Shown here: positions 1-6,240 of the stretch, one piece after another
Layout: every line of letters begins with the position of its first letter
Numbering within the stretch: the first letter of the stretch is position 1
DNA from: an uncultured Pseudomonadota bacterium
GTDB taxonomy: Bacteria; Pseudomonadota; Gammaproteobacteria; Burkholderiales; Thiobacillaceae
DNA: 8,292 nt
Assembly: GCA_903883985.1 (NCBI GenBank)
Contig: CAISDD010000505.1
Location: 1-8,292 of the forward strand
Reading direction: 5' to 3'
Notes under the pieces: model-generated
The model's database searches: none
What the model was told of the DNA's origin: nothing
Seen by the model: only the letters and a program-made list of their open reading frames with translations
Made by a program: the position numbers and the translations under genes

Positions 1-28
1 CTTGCCTTCATTAAGCTGCCGGCGCAGG

Positions 29-99
29 CCCTCATCCCCGGCCCTTCCCCCGGAGGGGGAAGGGGGTGGAACCCTCTTCGGGAGAGGGCAGGGTGAGGG
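29..99. repeat. Clover-leaf palindromic intergenic element
   Basis: Three nested inverted repeats form a possible three-way junction. The outer arms are 29-37 and 91-99 (CCCTCATCC with GGGTGAGGG, nine pairs, one of them G-T). Inside are a perfect 10-bp hairpin with a 3-nt loop (42-51 with 55-64) and a 6-bp hairpin (72-77 with 83-88). Base composition is extreme, with C-runs answered by G-runs, unlike the flanking DNA. Similar CCCTC...GAGGG intergenic palindromes are, from memory, dispersed in many proteobacterial genomes, so a REP-type repeat is the likeliest identity. There is no T-run after either hairpin, so a simple intrinsic terminator is unlikely. The remainder of 1-232 shows no gene and no convincing promoter. 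Confidence 0.6.
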
Positions 100-232
100 A
101 GCCCGGTGGTAAGCCAAATTGGTTTCGACAGCTTACTTATCGTCCAGGAAAACGATGGCCCCGAGTTTTCTTGTCCACCTGGGGTCGCTTAAATGAACCC
201 GTTCGAAGACAAGCAATAAATGGATAAGCCCT

Positions 233-1357
233 ATGGAAGCATTTAGCTGGACTTCGTGCTTCGTCACCGGACTCGATGACGTCGATGAGCAGCATCATCA
301 TCTAGTCGATGTCATCAATCGGTATGGTCGGCTGACCATACGCCCGGAAGGAACCACTATCGCCAATCTGGAAGTGGTGTTTGCCGAACTGGCTGATTAC
401 ACCCGCTACCATTTTTCCGAAGAAGAGTCGCTGATGCGGACGATGGGCCTGGACGCACGTTACGCCGAACAGCATCGGCACGCACACGAAGCATTCCTCG
501 ATGAGGTCACGCAGATGCACGGTGGCGTATCCGCCGGTAATCTGTCTGCCGCCAAATCTCTATTGCAGTTTCTGACGCACTGGCTGGCGCACCACATCCT
601 GGGGACTGACCAGGTCATGGCCAAGCAGATTGCCTTGATCGGGTCTGGATGTTCCCCCGAAGATGCCTACCAATCGAGCGCGACAATAAAGGATCCGGCG
701 ACGGATACCCTGCTGAAGGCATTGAATGGTTTGTTCCAGCAAGTTTCGGAACGCAATCGAGAACTGGTGGAACTGAACCGGACACTGGAAGAGCGAGTGG
801 CTGAACGGACTCAAGCCTTGAGTGAGGCCAATCAGCGGCTGGAGGATCTCGCGAATACCGATATCCTCACGGGATTGCCGAATCGACGCTACGCGCTCCA
901 GAGCTTCGCCCTGGAATGGGAGGCTGCACAGCGCAACGGTACACCCCTTGCCTGCATGATGATCGATGCGGATGGCTTCAAGGTCATCAATGATACCCAC
1001 GGTCATGATGCGGGAGACGCGGTTCTACGTGCCTTATCGATGGAGCTTCGTCACGCGGTGCGAACCGATGACATCGTATGCCGCTTGGGGGGAGACGAAT
1101 TTCTGATTATCTGTGCACACACTACCCTGGCAGGCGCGATGAAACTTGCGGAAAATATCCGACAACGGGTAGCCCGACTCTGCGTGCCGGCAGGCCACGG
1201 CGAATGGCGAGGGAGTATCAGCCTGGGTGTGGCAACCAGGACGTCGGAAATGGCTCGACTGGAAGACCTCATCAATGCGGCCGACCGGGGTGTCTATGCG
1301 GCCAAGCGCAAGGGACGCAACTGCGTTGCGACCGAAGAAGAACCCCTGCCGGGATAG
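233..1357 (+). CDS. Hemerythrin-GGDEF protein (predicted oxygen/redox-responsive diguanylate cyclase)
   Basis: This is a 374-residue, probably cytoplasmic protein with no signal peptide or membrane segment. Residues 1-135 are a bacteriohemerythrin domain with all seven expected di-iron ligands: H21 (DEQH), H60 and E64 (HFSEEE), H81 and H85, H121 (WLAHHI) and D126. Residues 160-207 are a heptad-rich coiled coil (ERNRELVELNRTLEERV). Residues 208-365 are a GGDEF domain with DxLTGLPNR, substrate and metal residues around D245-D254, an intact GGDEF at 286-290, and an RxxD inhibitory site (R277-D280) five residues upstream. It should therefore make c-di-GMP from two GTP, with O2 or redox state of the di-iron centre controlling dimer geometry and c-di-GMP giving feedback inhibition. 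Hemerythrin-DGC fusions of this order are known (for example Vibrio cholerae Vc Bhr-DGC). The start at 233 has only a weak GGA eight bases upstream; the ATG at 220 is out of frame. The gene stands alone on this strand and converges on the phytochrome gene. Confidence 0.93.
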   Translation: MEAFSWTSCFVTGLDDVDEQHHHLVDVINRYGRLTIRPEGTTIANLEVVFAELADYTRYHFSEEESLMRTMGLDARYAEQHRHAHEAFLDEVTQMHGGVSAGNLSAAKSLLQFLTHWLAHHILGTDQVMAKQIALIGSGCSPEDAYQSSATIKDPATDTLLKALNGLFQQVSERNRELVELNRTLEERVAERTQALSEANQRLEDLANTDILTGLPNRRYALQSFALEWEAAQRNGTPLACMMIDADGFKVINDTHGHDAGDAVLRALSMELRHAVRTDDIVCRLGGDEFLIICAHTTLAGAMKLAENIRQRVARLCVPAGHGEWRGSISLGVATRTSEMARLEDLINAADRGVYAAKRKGRNCVATEEEPLPG

Positions 1358-1386
1358 GGGATAGCTGATTCCCTCTGCCCATCCGC

Positions 1387-4300
1387 TCAATCTCTGCGGT
1401 CCTGCAGAAATTTGTCGAGGTCGTCTGGCGACATCGGGCGACCGTAGAAAAACCCCTGGATGATGGTGACGCCAGCGTCATGCAGCAGTCTTGCCTGTTC
1501 GGCCGTTTCAACGCCTTCCGCGACGACTTCCATGTTCAGGCTGCTGCCCAGGGTGAGGATGGCGCGCACGATGGCCATATCGGTCACGTCGCCAGGAATA
1601 CCGTCGATGAAGGACTTGTCGATTTTGAAGCTGGTGATCGGGAAATGCTTGATGTGGGACAGGGAGGAATAACCGGTGCCGAAATCATCCACGGAAAGTT
1701 TGACCCCCAGTTCACGAATGCGTGCGAACAGATTACGTACCCGCTCGCCGGCGGCTAATGCGCCTTCCGTGATCTCGATCTCTAGTGTGTGCGGGGGGAT
1801 ACCGTAGTCGAGCAAGGCATCGCGGACGCGGTCGATGAAATATTCCTGAATCTGCGCCGGTGCCACATTCACCGCCACACGGGGTACCGGCACATCCCGA
1901 TCCCGCCATTCCCGCATCTGACGACAGGCTTCCCGCAATACCCAGTCGCCCAGTTCGACGATCAGTCCCATCTCTTCCGCCAGTCGGATGAAGTACTGCG
2001 GGCCGATCAAACCGCGTAGCGGGTGTTGCCAGCGGGCCAGTGCTTCAACGCCGACGATGGAGCCACTGCGCGGGTCCACCTGCGGCTGGTAATGCAGGCG
2101 GAACTCTCCTTGCGCCAAGGCGCGTCGAATCTCGCCGGCTAGCGCAAACTTCTCGTTCATCTCATCCTTCATCTGTTCGGTGAAGAATTCGAAGCGGTTC
2201 CGGCCCAGTTCCTTGGCACGGTACATGGCGGTATCGGCCGACTTGATCAGATCCGTCGCCAGCAGGCCATCCTGAGGATAGACACTGATGCCGACGCTCG
2301 CGGTCGGTATCAATTCCTGGCCTTCGGTATAAATGGGCTCGGCGAGCCGTACCAGGAGCCGTGTCACGGTCTCGGCAATGCCCGTGTGGCTACTCGCGTC
2401 ATCCAGGGCAATGATGAATTCATCACCGCCCCAGCGGGCCAGGGTATCCTGCTTACGCAAGGACGATTGCATTCGTTCCGCCAGTTTCTTCAGGTAGAGG
2501 TCGCCAACCGCGTGGCCCAGGGTGTCATTGATGAGCTTGAATCGGTCCAGGTCGATATATACGATGGCGACGCAGGTGCGGGTTCGTCTGGCATGCCCTA
2601 TGGCCAGATCGAGTCGCTCGGAAAATCGCATACGGTTGGGCAAGCCGGTCAGCGTGTCGTGGTTGGCCAGATAGTAGAGTTTCTCCTCGGCCTGCTTCGC
2701 CTTGGAGATATCGGAAAACACCGAAACAAAGTTCCTGATCTGACCCTCCGGGTTCAGGACAGCGGTCACGCTACCCCATTGAGGGAAGATTTCGCCATTC
2801 TTGCGCCGGTTCCAGATATCGCCGACCCAGCGGTGGGTTTCGTCCAGGGTTTTCCAGAAATCCTCGTAGAAATTCGGAGTGTGTACGCCGGACTTCAAGA
2901 GACGAGGGGTCTTGCCGAGGGTTTCTTCGCTGGTGTAGCCGGTGATTTCGGTGAACGCGCGGTTGATGGAGGTAATCCGTCCCGCAGCGTCGGTCACCAT
3001 CACGGCTTCCTCCGCCTGATCCAGGATGACATCGGTAGAGCGTGTTTGCTCCTGGGATCGACCTGGTCTGAATTCCGTGAGTACGACGACACAGCCGCTG
3101 TTGTCCAGGCCTTCTCGTAATGGGGTACAAATGTAGTTGATTCTTTTGCCAAGCTTGCCATTTTTCTGAAGGAAGGACAGTTGCCCCTGGCGGTTCTCGC
3201 CGTCATTCAGGGTCGCGATAAAGGGGCAGTGGGCGGAATCGACGGGTTTGCCATTTTCATCGGCACCGACCAGAACGTCGCAGCAAGGACTGCCAAAGAC
3301 CTCGGTCGCATCCCGGGCCAGGAGACGTAAGGCCACCTCGTTTGCATAGGTGACCAGGCCGCTTCGATCGACGCTGATGAGCCCATCTCCGGCCGCATCG
3401 AGAATACGAACATTGCGGCGATGGACATCCTCGATGGCCAACTGGTAGGTATGCCGCTGTGTGACATCGCGGGCATTCATGACCAGTTTGTCCTCCCCAC
3501 TCGAACTGCGAGTTCGTTTGATCGCCAACTCGATCCAGAGTTTGCTGTCATTCAGGCCGCGTGTGCGTACCAGTAGCGTGATGGTGGCGTCTGTTTCGCT
3601 GAGTTTTTTCAGGCCACGCCGAAAGATCACCCGATCTTCGTCATGGAGGAAGTCTTCGACAGGCTGACCTATCATCACCTCCGCGGGTGTTCCGAACAAT
3701 TCGACGCTGGCGGGTGAGACGAAAAGGAAATGCCCGGTCAGATCGATACTCGCGATCATGTCGGTTGAGTTTTCCGCGAGCAGGCGAAAACTATCCTCTT
3801 TCGAGCGGAGCGCTCGCTGAGCAAGAACTTCGATCAGGGCGAGTGAGAGGGACTGTGCGGCATCCAGCTCCACTTGCGACCAGGGCATGGACTTATCACG
3901 GTAGGTCTCGCTCCAGGTCGCGAAGGACTTTCGTGGCGAGATGCGCAACTCGCCATTCTCCTGCGTCACCAGTTTGTTTGGCTCCCCCGCCCAGCGCAGG
4001 GTGCGGATTATGCCTGGGCGGAACCACATGACGAAATCGCGCGCCTCGTGGTTCAGGGGGGCGACCAACATCCCCGATGTTCTGTCCTGCAACTCGGAGA
4101 ACTCGACACCCAGGTCTGCCAGGTGTTCGGTATGGAAGACCGGCGCGGGTTGCATTACGCGCAACATCGAGACCAGACGGTCTAGCGCTTCCTCGTCCGG
4201 CACCACCCCAATGTGATGAAGCGTGCCCCCCAGGGAGACGATGGCGCCGTCGGCTCGGACGATGCCGAGTAAATCCTCGCCGTAAAGTTTGATCACCGCG

Positions 4301-5451
4301 CCCAGATCCTGAGCACCCCGGATCCTCTCTGTCAGGGAGAACAGCAGTTCGCGGATACGGGCGTTGATGGCAGCGCGTTCCTGGGCATCCATGTGGATCA
4401 GTTTCAGCGAAACGACGCGGCCGATGAACTCGTCAAGTTCCCGCTCCCGCAGGGGCACGAACTTGGGGGTCATATGATGGCAGGCGATCAGCCCCCAGAG
4501 CCGGCCGTTCTGAACCAGGGAAATGCTGAGGCTGGCCTTGACCCCCATGTTACGCAGGTAATCCACATGCATCGGCGACATGCTGCGCAACCAGGAATAA
4601 CTGAGATCCACTTCCGCGGGATCACGGTCGGAAAGCACCAGCGGCACCGGGACGGCTTCGACATCGGCGATCATGCGAACCAGGTTCCTGGTGTAGAGCA
4701 AACGCGCCTGGGCAGGAATGTCCGATGCGGGAAAGCGGTTTCCAAAATAGGAATCCAGGGTCTCCTCCCGGCTCTCGGCGATGACCTCGCCATCCCAGTT
4801 GCTGTCGAAGCGGTACATCATCACTCGGTCGAAGCCAGTCAGCAGGCGGACCTGATCTACCACCGCGTCGGCATAGCGGGAGAGATCCTGCTCCGCATCC
4901 AGACTCCAAAGCGCATCACGGATGGGAATGAAGAGTTCGTGGAATACGTCGCCGCCGGCAGCAGGCTGACCGGCTATTTCCACCACGACATGGTGGTCGG
5001 TGCGGTAGACCTGGGCATCCCTATGGTCCGTCCCGCCCACGCGATCCAGAGCCAGCGAACCGATGGAAGCGCCTGGCTGCTGTTGCCGTTCCACCATCTC
5101 GCGCAGCCTTCCTGCCGATTCCGCACCCAGCAATGCGTCGATGGACAAACCAAGAGCCGCGACGGGTGGCATGGCAAGCAGCGCGGCGCAATTCGCGCTA
5201 ACCGCACGCAAGCTCCAATCAACGGCGTCAAAAGCCAGCAGAACTCCGCCATCCTGAATGCTGCCGATACGATGGATGGGTTCTCGGGCACACTGGAGCA
5301 GCGCCTCTTCCAGAATCGCTGGGAAGTTGTACCCCCGGCTCTCGGGAAATGCGTCCGAGCCGCCCCCCAAGGGGGCCAAGTCGTTCTTGGGGGCGGCCCG
5401 GCGAACGACTTGAGAGCCTGAAAGTTCAGGACGGCTGGTGGAGGCCGTCAT
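1387..5451 (-). CDS. bphP: Bacteriophytochrome with PAS-GAF-PHY-PAS-PAS-PAS-GGDEF-EAL architecture
   Basis: This 1354-residue soluble photoreceptor is predicted to control c-di-GMP with red/far-red light. The photosensory core has a PAS domain (about 50-155) with biliverdin-attachment cysteine C54 in QCAREPIH. The GAF domain (about 170-340) has FPASDIPAQAR (D244), R289, H295 and Y298 in SPMHVDYL, and H325 in ACHH. The PHY domain (about 345-545) has tongue motifs WAG and PRKSF (506-510). Three PAS domains follow (about 555-675, 683-795, 806-925). The GGDEF domain (about 925-1085) has GGDEF at 1008-1012 and an RxxD inhibitory site at 999-1002. The EAL domain (about 1110-1345) has EAL at 1136-1138, EITE, DDFGTG at 1255-1260, FKIDK, AEGVET and QGFF. 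Both catalytic domains keep their signature residues, so both synthesis and hydrolysis are possible. There is no histidine kinase. Odd points are IQDGG in place of the usual IQPHG after C54, and a 53-residue low-complexity N-terminal extension. The ATG at 5451 has GGAAG nine bases upstream and overlaps bphO by 26 nt, suggesting translational coupling. A PAS-GAF-PHY-GGDEF-EAL relative, BphG1 of Rhodobacter sphaeroides, lacks the three PAS domains. Confidence 0.95.
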   Translation of the reverse strand: MTASTSRPELSGSQVVRRAAPKNDLAPLGGGSDAFPESRGYNFPAILEEALLQCAREPIHRIGSIQDGGVLLAFDAVDWSLRAVSANCAALLAMPPVAALGLSIDALLGAESAGRLREMVERQQQPGASIGSLALDRVGGTDHRDAQVYRTDHHVVVEIAGQPAAGGDVFHELFIPIRDALWSLDAEQDLSRYADAVVDQVRLLTGFDRVMMYRFDSNWDGEVIAESREETLDSYFGNRFPASDIPAQARLLYTRNLVRMIADVEAVPVPLVLSDRDPAEVDLSYSWLRSMSPMHVDYLRNMGVKASLSISLVQNGRLWGLIACHHMTPKFVPLRERELDEFIGRVVSLKLIHMDAQERAAINARIRELLFSLTERIRGAQDLGAVIKLYGEDLLGIVRADGAIVSLGGTLHHIGVVPDEEALDRLVSMLRVMQPAPVFHTEHLADLGVEFSELQDRTSGMLVAPLNHEARDFVMWFRPGIIRTLRWAGEPNKLVTQENGELRISPRKSFATWSETYRDKSMPWSQVELDAAQSLSLALIEVLAQRALRSKEDSFRLLAENSTDMIASIDLTGHFLFVSPASVELFGTPAEVMIGQPVEDFLHDEDRVIFRRGLKKLSETDATITLLVRTRGLNDSKLWIELAIKRTRSSSGEDKLVMNARDVTQRHTYQLAIEDVHRRNVRILDAAGDGLISVDRSGLVTYANEVALRLLARDATEVFGSPCCDVLVGADENGKPVDSAHCPFIATLNDGENRQGQLSFLQKNGKLGKRINYICTPLREGLDNSGCVVVLTEFRPGRSQEQTRSTDVILDQAEEAVMVTDAAGRITSINRAFTEITGYTSEETLGKTPRLLKSGVHTPNFYEDFWKTLDETHRWVGDIWNRRKNGEIFPQWGSVTAVLNPEGQIRNFVSVFSDISKAKQAEEKLYYLANHDTLTGLPNRMRFSERLDLAIGHARRTRTCVAIVYIDLDRFKLINDTLGHAVGDLYLKKLAERMQSSLRKQDTLARWGGDEFIIALDDASSHTGIAETVTRLLVRLAEPIYTEGQELIPTASVGISVYPQDGLLATDLIKSADTAMYRAKELGRNRFEFFTEQMKDEMNEKFALAGEIRRALAQGEFRLHYQPQVDPRSGSIVGVEALARWQHPLRGLIGPQYFIRLAEEMGLIVELGDWVLREACRQMREWRDRDVPVPRVAVNVAPAQIQEYFIDRVRDALLDYGIPPHTLEIEITEGALAAGERVRNLFARIRELGVKLSVDDFGTGYSSLSHIKHFPITSFKIDKSFIDGIPGDVTDMAIVRAILTLGSSLNMEVVAEGVETAEQARLLHDAGVTIIQGFFYGRPMSPDDLDKFLQDRRD
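5359..5411. repeat. Overlapping inverted repeats inside the 5' end of the phytochrome gene
   Basis: Two interleaved inverted repeats lie in codons about 14-31. One pairs AAGTCGTTC (5378-5386) with GAACGACTT (5403-5411), nine perfect bases. The other pairs 5359-5371 (GCCG, C-run, AAG) with 5386-5397 (CTTGGGGGCGGC), twelve bases with one bulge. They share bases, so they could form alternative hairpins. They encode the Gly/Ala/Pro-rich stretch APKNDLAPLGGG, which is not part of the conserved phytochrome core. This could be a REP-like element captured in frame, or an mRNA structure near the translation start; which one cannot be decided here. Confidence 0.5.
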
Positions 5452-6061
5452 CGAGTAGTGCTTCCAGAATATTGAAAACGTTCAAGGCGGCCTCTCCGGC
5501 ACGCCGGCATTGCACCGGGTCACCTGAGAGTCCCTCGGCGTAGGCGCAGAAGGACGCCCAGCGGTTCTCCGTGTCGGCGCCATAGGCGAAGAAGAACCGT
5601 GCTCCGCGTTCCGGGCTAAGGCCCAGATTCGCCTTTAGATGACGGCTGATGACCTGCCCTCCAAGGGTAGAGCCTTCGATGGCGTACAGCATGCCGATCC
5701 GTTCCGCTGCGTCACCAGGAACAGCGATGACCCGCCTGGTCTGCGGGGGCGGAAGCGCGCCACCCAGAGCCGCGATGTCCTCGGCCAGCCAGGACAGTTT
5801 CTGCCGGTCGGCATAGGAAAACTCGCTTGCATTGGCTGCCAGACCGTCGAGGATGGCGGGTTCCACGACCCTGAAAAAACGGTGATAGGTAGCCAGGATC
5901 AGCCGATAGTTGGAGAGGGGGAAATCCGCCCGGGTGAGCCCGGCCAGGAGGGGATGGAGGTTCAGACGGACGTGTGCGGCGTGCGTGGCCTGGCGAAGCT
6001 GGTGGTGCACAGTGACCGGCCTGTCCGGTGCGCTTTCAATGACGGGCGTATGGTTTTTCAT
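5426..6061 (-). CDS. bphO: Biliverdin-producing heme oxygenase (BphO type)
   Basis: This 211-residue soluble protein of the bacterial heme oxygenase family opens heme to biliverdin, iron and CO, using O2 and electrons from a reductase. The sequence shows LRQATHAAH with H30 as the likely proximal heme ligand. A distal-helix motif LYAIEGSTLGGQVI lies at 125-138, whose glycines normally permit O2 binding next to heme. A later FFFAYG...RWASF block is also typical. Length fits the 190-220 usual for the family. The frame stays open to a TTG at 6121, giving 20 more residues (231 in all). I prefer the ATG at 6061 because the extra residues match nothing in the family, a GGAG lies at 6065-6068 (rather close, 3 nt), and a candidate promoter would put the RNA start near 6124. 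Its 3' end overlaps the phytochrome gene by 26 nt, the common bphO-bphP arrangement, so it most likely supplies that protein's chromophore rather than serving iron acquisition. The regiospecificity of cleavage cannot be read from sequence here. Confidence 0.92.
   Translation of the reverse strand: MKNHTPVIESAPDRPVTVHHQLRQATHAAHVRLNLHPLLAGLTRADFPLSNYRLILATYHRFFRVVEPAILDGLAANASEFSYADRQKLSWLAEDIAALGGALPPPQTRRVIAVPGDAAERIGMLYAIEGSTLGGQVISRHLKANLGLSPERGARFFFAYGADTENRWASFCAYAEGLSGDPVQCRRAGEAALNVFNILEALLDDGLHQPS
5461..5465 (-). promoter_or_regulatory. Ribosome binding site for bphP inside bphO
   Basis: On the minus strand GGAAG sits nine bases before the ATG at 5451, within the coding sequence of the heme oxygenase. 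It supports the chosen phytochrome start and a coupled bphO-bphP translation unit. Confidence 0.5.
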
Positions 6062-6130
6062 GATCTCCGGGATCGGTGGGCACAGGCGCGCATCATCATG
6101 GCCAGCCACGATGCGCCACAAAACTCGCTT

Positions 6131-6160
6131 AGTTTAGTCTCTTACCCACACCGAGCCCAA
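6131..6160 (-). promoter_or_regulatory. Candidate sigma-70 promoter for bphO-bphP
   Basis: Read on the minus strand, TTGGGC (6155-6160) and TAAACT (6131-6136) are separated by 18 bases, 3/6 and 4/6 matches to the consensus boxes. Transcription would start near 6124, leaving a leader of about 63 nt before the ATG at 6061. The match is weak, but it is the best-placed candidate in the hemH-bphO gap. Confidence 0.3.
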
Positions 6161-6187
6161 CCCCGCAGCCTGGTGATCGACGGGAGG

Positions 6188-6197
6188 GAAACGTTTC
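6188..6197. promoter_or_regulatory. GAAACGTTTC palindrome, possible operator
   Basis: This perfect 10-bp palindrome with a central CG lies about 30 bp upstream of the candidate bphO -35 box. The form resembles half-site pairs bound by LacI/GalR-family regulators such as Cra. No such regulator is encoded in the window, and the symmetry does not extend beyond ten bases, so chance is a real alternative. Confidence 0.2.
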
Positions 6198-6205
6198 ATT
6201 CATAC

Positions 6206-6228
6206 GGCGGAATAAACGGCATTCCGCC
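6206..6228. repeat. REP-like hairpin GGCGGAAT...ATTCCGCC downstream of hemH
   Basis: A perfect 8-bp inverted repeat (6206-6213 with 6221-6228) has a 7-nt loop. On the minus strand it follows the hemH stop by 12 nt and begins AGGGCGGAAT. From memory, TAGGGCGGAAT...ATTCCGCC hairpins recur between genes in many beta- and gammaproteobacteria. The bases after the stem are CGTATG, not a T-run, so a standard rho-independent terminator is not supported. It may still protect the 3' end of hemH mRNA. Confidence 0.55.
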
Positions 6229-6240
6229 CTACGCTGTCCG

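Noticed and set aside
1..14. Possible tail of an upstream gene ending in TAA at 12-14
   Set aside because: Only three codons would be visible, which cannot support a call.
150..210. Promoter-like boxes before the hemerythrin-GGDEF gene
   Set aside because: The best pair (TTTTCT, 17 bases, TTAAAT) matches the consensus too poorly to separate from chance.
1343..1360. Possible terminator hairpin CCCCT...AGGGG between the convergent genes
   Set aside because: The stem is only five pairs with an 8-nt loop; on the minus strand it is followed by TTCTTCTTC rather than a true T-run. Too weak to call.
2386..3120. Plus-strand open frame of 244 codons
   Set aside because: It is antisense to the PAS3-GGDEF part of the phytochrome gene, with no recognisable domain and no ribosome site.
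4393..5421. Long plus-strand open frame of 342 codons opposite the phytochrome
   Set aside because: It lies wholly antisense to strongly conserved phytochrome GAF and PAS motifs, and its translation shows no domain. In GC-rich DNA such shadow frames are expected.
6062..6121. TTG start giving a 231-residue heme oxygenase
   Set aside because: The extra 20 residues lack family similarity, and the start would fall at or beside the predicted transcription start; the ATG at 6061 has a nearby GGAG.
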